Shown here: piece after piece, positions 10,739-20,431 of the stretch
How the letters are laid out: every line of letters starts with the position of its first letter
How positions within the stretch are numbered: position 1 is the first letter of the stretch
Assembly: GCA_002437815.1 (NCBI GenBank)
Contig: DJRP01000030.1
Span: 212-64,211 of the forward strand
Length of the DNA: 64,000 bases
Reading direction: 5' to 3'
Origin: Collinsella sp. UBA6357
GTDB lineage: Bacteria > Actinomycetota > Coriobacteriia > Coriobacteriales > Coriobacteriaceae
Made by a program: the position numbers and the translations under genes
Notes under the pieces: model-generated
The model's database searches: none
The model's input: the letters and a program-made list of their open reading frames with translations, nothing else
Told to the model about the DNA's origin: nothing

Positions 10739-11760
10739 TTGGCTGCGTACTCGAGCATGCGGTCGAGCGTGAGCTTGGCTTGATCGGCAGCCTGCTCCGA
10801 GACGCCGATCCGCACCTCGCCCTCACCCGTCTCGAGGCAGCGAACGAGCTTTTCGAGCGTGATCATGTCCATGTTGATGCAGGTGGGGCGCACGGCCGGG
10901 AAGTAGAACTTCTTGCCGGTGCCCTGGCAGCGACGCTCGAGCTCGTAGAGCACACCGCGCACCGTCACGATAATGAACTCGCTTGCCTCCGATTCCTCGG
11001 CATACTTGATGATGCCGGCGGTGGAACCGATGTAGTCGGCTTCCGCGAGCACATCGGCCTTGCACTCGGGGTGCGCGAGCACGAGTGCGTCGGGATGGGC
11101 CTCCTCGGCGTCGATGATCTGCTCGACCGTGATCATATGGTGACGAGGGCAATAGCCCTTGTTGAGGATGACGTTTTTATCGGGCACCTGCTCAGCCACA
11201 AAGCGACCGAGGTTCTGGTCGGGAATGAACAGGATGTTGTGCTGCGGGAGCTCGGAGACGATCTTGACGGCGTTGGAGCTTGTGACGCACACGTCGCTCC
11301 AGCTCTTGATCTCAACGGTGGAGTTGACATAGCACACCACGGCCAGATCGTCACCATACGCAGCGCGGGCGGCATCGACGGTCTCGCGCTTGACCATGTG
11401 GGCCATAGGGCAGTCGGCGCCCGGCTCGGGCAGCAGAACCGTCTTGGTGGGATTGAGGAGCTTGGCGCTCTCGCCCATAAACTCCACGCCGCACAGCACG
11501 ATCGTCTGCTGCGGCAAGCTCTTGGCGAGCTTGGCCAGATAAAAGCTATCGCCCACATAATCGGCCACGGCCTGCACCTCAGGCGCCACATAGTAGTGCG
11601 CCAAGATGACCGCGTCATGCTGTTTTTTGAGCTTTTCAATCGCGGCCACGAGCTCTGCCGGCACCATCGCCGCACGCTCCGTCGCCGTCGTGGTCGAAGC
11701 CAGGCCCTCCGCGATGTCACGCGCGAGCTCGGCCGCCTCCCTATTCGCACCCTGTGCCAT
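10735..11760 (-). CDS. nadA: Quinolinate synthase
   Basis: A 341-residue enzyme condensing iminoaspartate with dihydroxyacetone phosphate to quinolinate, using a [4Fe-4S] cluster held by three Cys. Recognised stretches are HYYVAPEVQAVADYVGDS, LCGVEFMGESAKLLNP, CYVNSTVEIKSWSDVCVTSSNA, HPECKADVL, STAGIIKYA and NMDMITLEKL. The start at 11760 (after GAGGAG) is preferred to an upstream ATG at 11796, which lacks a ribosome binding site and sits on the -10. It is the first gene of the nad operon. Confidence 0.95.
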   Translation of the reverse strand: MAQGANREAAELARDIAEGLASTTTATERAAMVPAELVAAIEKLKKQHDAVILAHYYVAPEVQAVADYVGDSFYLAKLAKSLPQQTIVLCGVEFMGESAKLLNPTKTVLLPEPGADCPMAHMVKRETVDAARAAYGDDLAVVCYVNSTVEIKSWSDVCVTSSNAVKIVSELPQHNILFIPDQNLGRFVAEQVPDKNVILNKGYCPRHHMITVEQIIDAEEAHPDALVLAHPECKADVLAEADYIGSTAGIIKYAEESEASEFIIVTVRGVLYELERRCQGTGKKFYFPAVRPTCINMDMITLEKLVRCLETGEGEVRIGVSEQAADQAKLTLDRMLEYAAK

Positions 11761-11796
11761 CAAGGCCCCTCTCCTCTTTGCGAATCTTGGTGGCAT

Positions 11797-11846
11797 AGTA
11801 TGACACTCAGGTTTACACCTGACAAGACAGCTGTAAACCTGAGTGT
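11797..11846 (-). promoter_or_regulatory. nadA promoter overlapped by palindromic NiaR-type operator
   Basis: A 44-bp near-palindrome (11803-11846) has perfect 15-bp arms (ACACTCAGGTTTACA and its complement), with the match continuing inward after one mismatch. The minus-strand promoter TTGTCA (11825-11820), 17 bases, CATACT (11802-11797) lies inside and at its edge, so a bound repressor would block RNA polymerase. The co-transcribed niaR is the obvious candidate regulator. Confidence 0.85.
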
Positions 11847-11894
11847 AAAGTTGAGCTAAAGATGAGGCGGAGAACGCCGGATGGCGCAGATAAG

Positions 11895-11926
11895 CCGGAC
11901 CGTCGCGTGTGCTCGCGGCGGTCCGG
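11895..11926 (-). terminator. Hairpin after the surface-protein gene
   Basis: The CCGGACCG and CGGTCCGG arms, with additional inner pairing, lie just downstream of the stop at 11935 on the minus strand. The following T-tract is short (CTTATC), so termination strength is uncertain. Confidence 0.6.
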
Positions 11927-11934
11927 TCTTTGGT

Positions 11935-14900
11935 TTAGCGGCGTTTGACGATAACGGCCAGCACCAAGGCCGCAGCACCGGCGGCGCACAGGGACGCTGC
12001 CATCACCAGGGCGCTATCGCCCACCGATGGCATGGCGCCCTTGCCGGCCTTGCCCTTTGACGAGGACGTGGTGGTGACCGTCGTGGTCGTGGTGGTCTCG
12101 GTCTTGCCACCGCCCGCAGCGCCCGCGCCGGCGTTGTCGGCAGGCTTTTGCTGCTCGACGATGGTAAAGGTGGTCTCGGCCGTGCCGGTCTCGGACACCA
12201 CGGAGAGCTTGTGCTCGCCAAGGCCCAGCGTCGCCAGATAGCTCGCCTTGAGCGTTACGATCGTAGAGCCCTCGCGCAGCTCATAGTTCTTGTCCGCAAC
12301 CTCGACGCCGTCGACCAGCACCTGCTTGAACAGGCTGATCGGCGCGTTGGAACGCACCGTGAGATCGCTGTTCACGGGAACCTCGGCGGGTTTGGCGAGT
12401 GTCTGTCCTGCGCCCTCGATAATCGAAGGCGGTAGCATCGCGATATCCTCCGCTGCGCCCTTGGTGCCGCAAACCTTGCACTCCTGATGACGCGAGCCCT
12501 TGGACTCGGCGGTGGCCGGCGTATCGACGACCCATTCAAAGTCGTGCGCGGCCTTGTCGATCACATCTCCACAGCGGCAGATGTGCCAATGCGAGCCGTC
12601 GTCGCTCTTCCACCCGGTACCGTCTGTCTCGTGCTTGAGCAGGCCCTCGACCGTCACGTTGATGTCGGACTCGACGTCCTTGAGCTCGTAGGTCCCGTTG
12701 GCGGCGAAGGCGACCTTCTCGCCGTTGACCTTGACGGCAAAATCCTTGCCCGCAAAGTACGCCTGGTCGATATCGAGCTTGAGCGTCGCGGAACCGCGCC
12801 AATCGAGCTCAGACGCCGTGGCCGTAAGAGTGTAGCCCTCCTGCTGGGAAGGCAGCGCCACGACGAGCTTGCGACCGGCGGCGATCGTCACCGTGGTATC
12901 AGGCGAAGCGTCATGGTTCTCCTTGGCCTTATAGCGCACGCAGTACGCACCGGGCGCGAGTTTCTCGAGCTTGGAGCCCTCGATGGCTGTGTAGGAGTCA
13001 TCCCGCTCGGCTCGGTATTCCATCGAGGCGTCCACACCGAAGATGACGCCGTCGTGCTTGCCGCTGATGCTCTCGGCCCGAGCCTGGACGGCCGGGGCAC
13101 CCTGCGGAGCATTCTCGATGACAAAGTCGCAGGTCAAGCCATCGGCAGGAAGCGCGTAGTTGCCCGCATCGGAGCCCGTGAGCCCCGTTACGGTGGCGAC
13201 GTAGGCCTCGTCCGCACGGTTGGCCTCGATCTGCGCGCCCTCGGCAACTGCCTCGACGTCATCACCGACGATGATGTTGCCGAGCTCCACGACGGGAGCA
13301 TGCTCTTTGCCGTCGTAGACAAACGCCGTGGTTCCCCATGTCACCGTAAGCGGGCGCTTGGTGATAGCGAAAGAACCCGGCGCGAACGAAACGTCGTAGT
13401 TGGGGTTGGCGTCCTTCTTTTGCGAAACGTTGATAGCATAGCCGGCGTCACGCGCTGCCTCGCCCTTCTCGCGCGCAACCGAGACATCGCTCAGGCTCTC
13501 GCCCTCGACAAGCGAACCCGCGGTCACGGCGTAGCCGAGCTCGGGATCGGCCTCGCCGTACACCTTGGAGGCATCCGAGGCCGCCACGGTGATCTTGCGC
13601 GGGGCAATCGTAATTGCCGCCTCGCCCTCGATGTCGACACCATCGACCGTCACCTTATAGATGAACTTCTCGGTGCCCGCATCCTTTCGCCCAGGTTCGC
13701 CGGTGGTCCACGACGCACCGTTGTCGTAGCTGTACCAGATCATCAAGCCCTCAGGCACTTTCGATGTATCGGGGCCATGCCACTGACCGTCGTATTCACC
13801 TTCGTAGCCAGCCACAGAGACAGCCGGGATCTCGACCGGATCCTTGGCGTAGCCGCAGACCGTGCACCGCTCGTGCTTCGCGCCGGCCTCGGTTGCCGTC
13901 GGCTGCCTGTCGACGACCCACTCGAAGGCATGCGCCGCCTCGTCGATCCTGCCGCCGCAGGTGCAGTCGCGCCAGTGCCCGCTCTCGTCGGAGTGCCACG
14001 CGTCGTTTGCGGCCTCGTGCCTGCGGACGCCCTCAACGGCGACCGTCACATCATTCTCGAGGCCGGCGACCGTCGCGGTGCCGTCCTCGGAGAGCGCTAC
14101 CGGCTCGCCGTTCACCTGGACGGAGAAAGCGTCGGACTTGTAGTAGCCGTCGGTCAGCGCAAACGTCAGCGTAAGGTTCTGATGCCAGTCGAGCTCGGTC
14201 GCGTCCGCGGTGAGGCTGTAGCCGACCTGCTCGGCCGGCAGCGCCACCGCGAGTTTGCGGCCCGCGGCAACCGTGACCTCAACGGTCTTGGACGCGTTAT
14301 AGTTCGTTGTCGAGCCGTAACGCAACTTGTATGTTCCCGGTGCCAAATTCTCGAGCGTGTCACCATCAACGAGCTGGTCCTTCTTGATGAACATCATCTC
14401 GGTGCCCTTAGCACTCAGTTGCATCGAGCTGTCAACGCCCTTGATCTTGCCGTCTCGCTTGCCGCTCACGGTTTCAGCAACTGCCTTTACATTCGGAGCA
14501 CTTTCCCAGTCGGCCTTTGCGATCGAGTACCTGCATTGTTTATTCGCATTCGGCTCACAGTAGTTAGCGAGAACCTTGCTATCGCCAGTAATCCCATTCA
14601 CGGTTGCGGTATAGCTGCCAGCATTCGTCTTGGCGTTGTCCTTGAGCTTAAGCGAGACGTCATCGCCATTGACCAGATTGGTGATCTTAGCCGTCGGACC
14701 CTGTTCTTTACCGTTGTATACGTAGTGAGCAACCGCCCATTCCACCTCGACCGTACGGCGCCTGATGGTAAACTCTCCCGGCTCAAACTCAACGTTGTAA
14801 TTGAGATTGGCATCCTTAGCCTGGGAAGCCGTCACCTTGTAGGTTTTGTATCCGGTCAGCACGTTTTCGCCGGCCTCACGCGTATAGGTGATTCCTGCAA

Positions 14901-17900
14901 GCTTCTCTCCCTGGACGAGCGAACCCGCCTTGACCTCATAGGTGAAATCAGGATCCTGGTCGCCATACGTCTTAGACGCGGGCGCCGGCGCCACCGTAAC
15001 GTCACGCGGCGTGATCTCGAGCGTCGTGCTGCCCTTCAGCTTTGAGGCATCGGCACGCGTCAGTTCAAAAGCAACCGTAATCTTTCCGACGTCCTTGATT
15101 GCAGGGGCATCGTTTGTCCATGTCTTGCCACCATCGGCACTAAACCGCACCGACTCTCCGTCTTTAAGGTCAGTTGTCACCTGATGCTCTTCGCCGTCAT
15201 ACTCGCCGACATAACCACCGATACATGCCGGCGGGATCTCTTCCTCGCGCAGAACATAACCGCACACGGCGCACTGATAACGTTTCAGGCCCGCCTTGTC
15301 GGCTGTCGGAGATTTGACTTCTTCCCAGTAGAAGCCATGGCTTCCTTTGTTTATCTTTTCCCCGCAACGGCACTTCTGCCAATGCGAGCCGTTTTCGCCT
15401 TCGGTCTTATACCAGATGTCATCCTCCGGCGCGCACGGCCCTTGTCGGATTTCAAAAGTGTTGGTTTGTGAGGCCCAGTGATTGTTATCCGCTTTATATC
15501 GGAATGTGTAATTTCCCGGCTCAAGATTCTCGATCGACGTTTGACCCGCGGACAGAGATTTGTACTCGTAGTCGTAGTAACCCTTATATTCAAGGTTTTC
15601 GTCCAAGTTGGAGAACGACCCATCGCCCAGGAGATGCGCACTCTCGTCCTTGACCTTGATACCGGTACCCAAACTGGCGGTATAGCGCTGTGGGATAGGC
15701 TGCTCGGCAGGTTCGATCTTAATCGTCACCTCACCGTTCTTGGTGACGTAATCCTGAGCGGTAATGCGATATTTGACCGTAACGGCACAGGGCTTACCGC
15801 TCGGTTTACCGTTGTCACGCTGAACATCCCGATAGCTCGGGGCCTCCTCGGTCCAGCTCTCGCCATCGTCGACGCTGTATTCGACCTTCATATCCTCAGG
15901 AGCATTGGACACCGTAACGCTCGCCTTGTGGTCGCGGCCGTCATACGTTCCCTCAAAACCGGTCGCCTTCACGTTCTCGAACTGCGTGCCCGTGATGGTC
16001 CAAAGTGCGCAGGCAGATCCCGTGTAATTGCCGGCACCCTTGATATAGAGCTGGTAGTAAGGGGTGTAGGGGTACACGCTTGCATCCGGAGGATCGATTG
16101 CGCTCGTCGTGCTGTATTTGGATGTCGTATCTACGGTGTAGTCAACGCCCTTGGTAAAGTACTTCCAGGTATGAGCACCGTAGTCGTAGACCATCACTGA
16201 GAATTGCGGTGTAATCCGCTCGCCAGTCCACGGGTATCCCCGCATGTCCCGCTCGTCAATGGTGACGGATTCGCCATCCTCGAAACTGAACGTCAGCCCA
16301 GAAACTTTGCTAAGGTCAAGCGGATGAATCTGGAACTCACGCGTTAACGTCAGATCGCCTTGATCTTTAACCCTGACTTTGGCTTCCATGCGGTAGATCC
16401 CCGCATCGACGGGGACGTACTCCAGCATATCGCCGGCGGTGCCACCCCATTTGTCAAGCTTGTAATAGCGGGTCTCGATAATCTCGATAGCACCCGTCGA
16501 CACAGCGTCGTCCCTGCCGTAGCCTCCGGTATTCGCCTCGAGTTTTGGAATAACTGCTTTGCTGCCATATGTGACACCGAGCTTATTGCTATCCAAGGTG
16601 CCCCCATCGAGAGTGAGCTCAACAGAATAGCCCCGTGGGTAGTTGCAATCGCTCGGCCTCATCTTGCCGGTGCAGGTCACGTTGAGCTGATAATCCTTAC
16701 CGGAATCCTTTGTCGCCGTCCAAACGTGCTTGTGCGCAAGGCGCGAGGCATAGACATAACCGTCTAAGGTCTTTCCGATCCCAATGCTCGCATTATCCGT
16801 CGTCACCTGTTTGACGAGCGCGTCCTCATCGATACCGCAGGTGCCGAGCTTCCACTGCGTACCCGTATAAGAACCCAGCTCTTCATCCTTAATGGAAAGC
16901 TTGACATTGCCCGTAAACGAATCGGCAATGTTGAGCTTGCCGTAGCAATAGTATCCCGGCGTGTCGAGTTTCAGCGCACGAGCCCCCTTATCACCTTTCG
17001 TAATGATGCTCGTGTCGCCAGCAAGGGTAACTGTTCCGTGTGTATAAACGGTATTCCGCAGCGTGTTGGCATCAGGGTAGTAATAGGTTCCAGATGCATA
17101 CGTGTCACTGATCTTAGTGCTATTGATCGTGCACGATGAGTTCTTTGCCACAGCAATAGCGCTCGCCATTGCCATCTTGGGCGTATAGTTCGCAGCCTCC
17201 GTTGTCGACTCGATCACGCAATCGTTTAACGTAACGTCCGCCTTATTGACAACGATATTGCCGGCATGAGTGTGCTCGTTCGTATCCGGAACCCCAAGTT
17301 CCTTGCACCAGATCGATCCTTGGTGATTGTTCTTGAAGGTACAATTGTTGAGCACGACCTTAGGCGTGCACCCGCGGCCCACAACGCTGAGCGCGCCGGC
17401 ACAGTCATCGTCATTATTTGAGAATTCGCAGTTGTTAAACGTGACATCCAGGCTCTTTGCGCCATTCGCTGAGCTGAGAATCGTAACCGGCGCCGGAGAA
17501 GCCTCATAATCCCCTTTGATGTTACTGTAATGACAATCACCGCCGTAATTCGCACCATTCGCCGTGCAATTCCAACCGCTGACCTTAACGTTGTCGAAGG
17601 TTGCCTTTTCGCCGTAGGCCATCGTGCCGTACAGCGCAAGCGGCCGCTTCGAGACCTTTGAAGCATCCAGCGTCATGAAGTCGATGCCGGAAACCTTGAG
17701 GTTCAGGCTTGAATAAACCTTGTTCTTATCTGCCCCGTCGGCATAGCCCGCCTTCTTGCCGGCGTTGTCCGTCAGGAAGCTCTTGCCATTGCAGTAAACG
17801 GGCGTCCGATTGTTGCCGGACGTGCCGATGAACTCGACATAACCTCCGTTAAGTACAAAGAGCTCGTCATATCCCGAACCTCTCATATCCTTAAGAGACC

Positions 17901-18213
17901 CAAGCCAGCGCCCAGTTTTTGCGTTATCGGTAAGATAGATGCGCGTCGGATTATCTTCCGTGCCACCCTTGACCTCGTAATGGTTGATTTTGATCTCGCC
18001 ACCGACAACGTAATCTTCACCCGCCTCGAGTGTAACCGTGTCGGCAACGGAAGAATTCGAGCTGCTTGTTTGAGCTATCTTCACATCCGATGGAATATCA
18101 TTCGTCGTCGCCGCCCGCGCTGTCGCTGGGGCTGCCATGAGCGCACATGCCACGGCGAGCATGCCCATCGCACGAGCGAGGACGCCGCTCAGACCCTTTC
18201 TCACGTTCATCAT
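11935..18213 (-). CDS. Giant modular cell-surface protein with MBG/Ig-like repeats and Cys/His modules
   Basis: About 2,092 residues. A signal peptide (1-34, cut after ATARA) precedes a right-handed beta-helix-like region (~60-480, repeated FNNCEF, LNNCTF, LNDCVI). Then follow Ig-like and MBG-type domains (SKTYGDQDPDFTYEV; SKVYGEADPELGYAV; VYNGKEQGP; VYDGKEHAP). A block of ~465 residues is duplicated (~1000-1400 and ~1465-1865). Three Cys/His modules start near 947, 1409 and 1874 (HWxxCxCG...H...CxVCG). A Thr/Ser linker, MPSVGD, a hydrophobic helix and VKRR end it, like a sortase signal lacking canonical LPxTG. The start at 18213 follows AGGGGAG; the open frame upstream to 18573 is non-coding. 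It is divergent from the LytTR gene. It is probably an adhesin or glycan-binding protein; function is inferred. Confidence 0.85.
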   Translation of the reverse strand: MMNVRKGLSGVLARAMGMLAVACALMAAPATARAATTNDIPSDVKIAQTSSSNSSVADTVTLEAGEDYVVGGEIKINHYEVKGGTEDNPTRIYLTDNAKTGRWLGSLKDMRGSGYDELFVLNGGYVEFIGTSGNNRTPVYCNGKSFLTDNAGKKAGYADGADKNKVYSSLNLKVSGIDFMTLDASKVSKRPLALYGTMAYGEKATFDNVKVSGWNCTANGANYGGDCHYSNIKGDYEASPAPVTILSSANGAKSLDVTFNNCEFSNNDDDCAGALSVVGRGCTPKVVLNNCTFKNNHQGSIWCKELGVPDTNEHTHAGNIVVNKADVTLNDCVIESTTEAANYTPKMAMASAIAVAKNSSCTINSTKISDTYASGTYYYPDANTLRNTVYTHGTVTLAGDTSIITKGDKGARALKLDTPGYYCYGKLNIADSFTGNVKLSIKDEELGSYTGTQWKLGTCGIDEDALVKQVTTDNASIGIGKTLDGYVYASRLAHKHVWTATKDSGKDYQLNVTCTGKMRPSDCNYPRGYSVELTLDGGTLDSNKLGVTYGSKAVIPKLEANTGGYGRDDAVSTGAIEIIETRYYKLDKWGGTAGDMLEYVPVDAGIYRMEAKVRVKDQGDLTLTREFQIHPLDLSKVSGLTFSFEDGESVTIDERDMRGYPWTGERITPQFSVMVYDYGAHTWKYFTKGVDYTVDTTSKYSTTSAIDPPDASVYPYTPYYQLYIKGAGNYTGSACALWTITGTQFENVKATGFEGTYDGRDHKASVTVSNAPEDMKVEYSVDDGESWTEEAPSYRDVQRDNGKPSGKPCAVTVKYRITAQDYVTKNGEVTIKIEPAEQPIPQRYTASLGTGIKVKDESAHLLGDGSFSNLDENLEYKGYYDYEYKSLSAGQTSIENLEPGNYTFRYKADNNHWASQTNTFEIRQGPCAPEDDIWYKTEGENGSHWQKCRCGEKINKGSHGFYWEEVKSPTADKAGLKRYQCAVCGYVLREEEIPPACIGGYVGEYDGEEHQVTTDLKDGESVRFSADGGKTWTNDAPAIKDVGKITVAFELTRADASKLKGSTTLEITPRDVTVAPAPASKTYGDQDPDFTYEVKAGSLVQGEKLAGITYTREAGENVLTGYKTYKVTASQAKDANLNYNVEFEPGEFTIRRRTVEVEWAVAHYVYNGKEQGPTAKITNLVNGDDVSLKLKDNAKTNAGSYTATVNGITGDSKVLANYCEPNANKQCRYSIAKADWESAPNVKAVAETVSGKRDGKIKGVDSSMQLSAKGTEMMFIKKDQLVDGDTLENLAPGTYKLRYGSTTNYNASKTVEVTVAAGRKLAVALPAEQVGYSLTADATELDWHQNLTLTFALTDGYYKSDAFSVQVNGEPVALSEDGTATVAGLENDVTVAVEGVRRHEAANDAWHSDESGHWRDCTCGGRIDEAAHAFEWVVDRQPTATEAGAKHERCTVCGYAKDPVEIPAVSVAGYEGEYDGQWHGPDTSKVPEGLMIWYSYDNGASWTTGEPGRKDAGTEKFIYKVTVDGVDIEGEAAITIAPRKITVAASDASKVYGEADPELGYAVTAGSLVEGESLSDVSVAREKGEAARDAGYAINVSQKKDANPNYDVSFAPGSFAITKRPLTVTWGTTAFVYDGKEHAPVVELGNIIVGDDVEAVAEGAQIEANRADEAYVATVTGLTGSDAGNYALPADGLTCDFVIENAPQGAPAVQARAESISGKHDGVIFGVDASMEYRAERDDSYTAIEGSKLEKLAPGAYCVRYKAKENHDASPDTTVTIAAGRKLVVALPSQQEGYTLTATASELDWRGSATLKLDIDQAYFAGKDFAVKVNGEKVAFAANGTYELKDVESDINVTVEGLLKHETDGTGWKSDDGSHWHICRCGDVIDKAAHDFEWVVDTPATAESKGSRHQECKVCGTKGAAEDIAMLPPSIIEGAGQTLAKPAEVPVNSDLTVRSNAPISLFKQVLVDGVEVADKNYELREGSTIVTLKASYLATLGLGEHKLSVVSETGTAETTFTIVEQQKPADNAGAGAAGGGKTETTTTTTVTTTSSSKGKAGKGAMPSVGDSALVMAASLCAAGAAALVLAVIVKRR

Positions 18214-18423
18214 CAAGCACTCCCCTATCCACGAGCGGCGCAGCACGCTGCCGCTTTCGACGCAGTTTTCCATCGCCATTGTGCCGCCATTAAAATCAAC
18301 CCCCTGGCCTTTTGGCGCGAGTTGCGCAGCCCGGGGTGCGAATCGGAACCGTTGCCCATCGCCGGCGTGGCCCGGTGTGGGAAAATCAGACTCGTAGCAA
18401 ACTGTCACAGCGAGGAGGTGTCT

Positions 18424-19143
18424 ATGCGGCTTTTGGCCTGCGATGACGACAATGCATTTTTGGATGAACTCGAGCGTATGGTCGCCCGCTGGGCACGCGA
18501 GACCGGCCGTGTCGCCAGCATCGAGACCTGCGACAACGGCGACGATCTGCTCGCCGCCCATGCAGCGCATCACGCCGACGCCGTCATCCTCGATATGATC
18601 ATGCCCTTGCTCGACGGCATGGACACCGCGCGCGAGCTGCGCCGTACCGATACCGCCGTGCCCATCGTGTTTTTAACCTCGTCGCCCGAATTCGCGCTCG
18701 AGTCCTATGAGGTCAAGGCTTTCGACTACCTGCTCAAGCCCCTGAGCTACGAGCGCCTGGCCCAGGTGCTCGAGGAGCTCTCGGCCCGGCAGCAGGCACC
18801 CGCGCGCGAGCTGGTCGCCAAAACCGCGCTGGGTTTTCAGTCGCTGCGCACGCCCGACATCGAGTACGCCGAGGCCCGCAACAAGCACGTGATCTTTCGC
18901 ATGCGCGACGGCCACGAGATCGAAGCCATCGAGCCGTTCCGCGCCGTCGAGGACCGTCTGGCCGGTAACACCGACTTTTTCAAATGCCATCGCAGCTACC
19001 TGGTCAACCTGCGTAACATCGACCACTTCAACAGCTCGGACATCGTCACGCGCACCGGCGCCGTGCTGCCCCTCGCCCGCAGCTGCCGCAAGGGCTTTCA
19101 AGATGCCTACTTTGCCGCGCGGTTCTCGCGCCCGGGGCGATAG
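18424..19143 (+). CDS. LytTR-family response regulator
   Basis: A 239-residue AgrA/LytR-type regulator. The receiver domain (1-120) has acidic DDD at 7-9, the phospho-acceptor Asp57 (VILDMIMPLLDG), a switch Thr in FLTSS and Lys105 (YLLKPL). The LytTR DNA-binding domain spans ~135-235 (EARNKHVIF; FKCHRSYLVNLRNID). The start is fixed by GAGGAGG seven bases upstream. It precedes the histidine kinase by three bases and is divergent from the surface-protein gene, a natural target. Confidence 0.93.
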   Translation: MRLLACDDDNAFLDELERMVARWARETGRVASIETCDNGDDLLAAHAAHHADAVILDMIMPLLDGMDTARELRRTDTAVPIVFLTSSPEFALESYEVKAFDYLLKPLSYERLAQVLEELSARQQAPARELVAKTALGFQSLRTPDIEYAEARNKHVIFRMRDGHEIEAIEPFRAVEDRLAGNTDFFKCHRSYLVNLRNIDHFNSSDIVTRTGAVLPLARSCRKGFQDAYFAARFSRPGR

Positions 19144-19146
19144 CGC

Positions 19147-20430
19147 ATGTCCGCCATCACCCCGCTCGACATTGCCCTTTGGGCCGTCCATCATGCGACG
19201 ACGCTGCTCTTTGGCGTCTTTGCCTCTGCCACGCTATGCGACGTGGAGCTCAACCGCCGCAACGTGATCGAGCTTTTAACCGTGTGCACCCTTACCGGGG
19301 CGGGCTTTGCCGCCGCGAGCTTCTGCATCGGCGAGTCCTTCGCCCGGCAGGTCTATCCGCTGATCGTGCACCTGCCGCTCGGCCTGTTCTTGGCCCTGCG
19401 TCACCGTCGACGCCCCCTTATCATCGTTTTGGCCATCACCACCGCCTACCTCACCTGCCAGATCAGCAATTGGGTGGGTCTGGCGGCACTCGCCCTATCG
19501 GGCACCGCGGCGGTCTATTACGCCGCACGCATCGTGACCACGCTTGCCGTCTTTGCCGCCATGCTCAAATACGTGCCATCGATCGCGCCGCAGCTCGCGG
19601 CCAAGACTTCCACCGAGCTCTCGATCCTCGTGATGCTGCCGGCCGTCTATTACATCTTTGACTATGCCACCAACGTCTACACCGGGCTCTTTCACTCGGG
19701 CTCGGTGGTGACCGTTGAGTTTCTGGCGTTTGCCCTGTGCCTGTTCTACGTGCTGTTCTTAACGGTCTACCTGCGCGAATACGAAGCCAAAGAACGTGCG
19801 CGCCGCGAAAGCTGGCTTGTGGAGAGCCGCAGCGTCCAAGCCACTCGAGAGCTCGATGCCTGGCGGCGCTCGGCGCGCGAGCTCTCGGTGCTGCGCCACG
19901 ACATGCGCCACTACCTGCGAGGGCTTTCGGCGCTACTCGAGGAGGGCAAAATCGACGAGGCGCGAGAGCGCATCGATGCGATCTGCGACGCCAACGACCG
20001 CACCGCCGTGCACCGCTACAGCTCAAACGAGACGGTGAACATCGCTCTCTCGTCGTTTGACGGCCCGATCGCGCAACGCGGCATCGTGGCGGACTATCGC
20101 GTGGCAGTGCCCGAGCAGATCGGGCTTTCGGATATCGATCTGTTCAGCGTGATCTCCAATGCGGTGGAAAACGCCATCACGGCATCAGGAGAAGCGGTCC
20201 CGGAACATCGGTTTGTCGATGTCGATCTGCGCCTCGAAGACGAAAAGCTCCTGCTCGAGGTTTCCAACACCTTTGACCGCGCCCCCGTCATGGTCGACGG
20301 CATGCCGCAAGCCGGCCGCAGCGGTCACGGCTTTGGGACGCAGAGCATTCGCCTGGCCGTCGAGCGCATGGGTGGAAACTGCCAGTTCAGCGTCGAGGGC
20401 GACCGGTTTATCCTGCGCGCCATCATCTAG
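19147..20430 (+). CDS. GHKL sensor histidine kinase (AgrC-like)
   Basis: A 427-residue membrane kinase. About six transmembrane helices (residues 1-210) lead to a linker coiled coil, the phospho-acceptor box LRHDMRHYLRGL (~250) and a GHKL ATPase with N box (VISNAVENAI) and G box (SGHGFGTQSI). Lacking an extracellular sensor domain, it resembles peptide- or envelope-sensing AgrC/NatK-type kinases. It is co-transcribed with the LytTR regulator. Its stop lies one base from the stop of the convergent gene, leaving no room for a terminator between them. Confidence 0.9.
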   Translation: MSAITPLDIALWAVHHATTLLFGVFASATLCDVELNRRNVIELLTVCTLTGAGFAAASFCIGESFARQVYPLIVHLPLGLFLALRHRRRPLIIVLAITTAYLTCQISNWVGLAALALSGTAAVYYAARIVTTLAVFAAMLKYVPSIAPQLAAKTSTELSILVMLPAVYYIFDYATNVYTGLFHSGSVVTVEFLAFALCLFYVLFLTVYLREYEAKERARRESWLVESRSVQATRELDAWRRSARELSVLRHDMRHYLRGLSALLEEGKIDEARERIDAICDANDRTAVHRYSSNETVNIALSSFDGPIAQRGIVADYRVAVPEQIGLSDIDLFSVISNAVENAITASGEAVPEHRFVDVDLRLEDEKLLLEVSNTFDRAPVMVDGMPQAGRSGHGFGTQSIRLAVERMGGNCQFSVEGDRFILRAII

Positions 20431-20431
20431 A

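Noticed and set aside
9133..11859. 908-codon open frame on the plus strand opposite nadA-nadB-nadC
   Set aside because: A shadow of well-identified minus-strand genes; high GC keeps the opposite frame open. No family motifs and no ribosome binding site.
12030..12060. Canonical LPxTG sorting signal
   Set aside because: The residues are MPSVGD, so it is at best a variant.
12487..15045. 852-codon open frame opposite the surface-protein gene
   Set aside because: Product composition is that of an antisense translation; the minus-strand frame has signal peptide, domains and anchor.
17980..18423. 148-codon extension before the LytTR regulator
   Set aside because: The receiver domain begins at 18424 after a strong ribosome binding site; the extension overlaps the surface-protein start.
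18214..18573. 120-codon extension before the surface protein
   Set aside because: The signal peptide starts at 18213 after AGGGGAG; the extension overlaps the divergent regulator gene.
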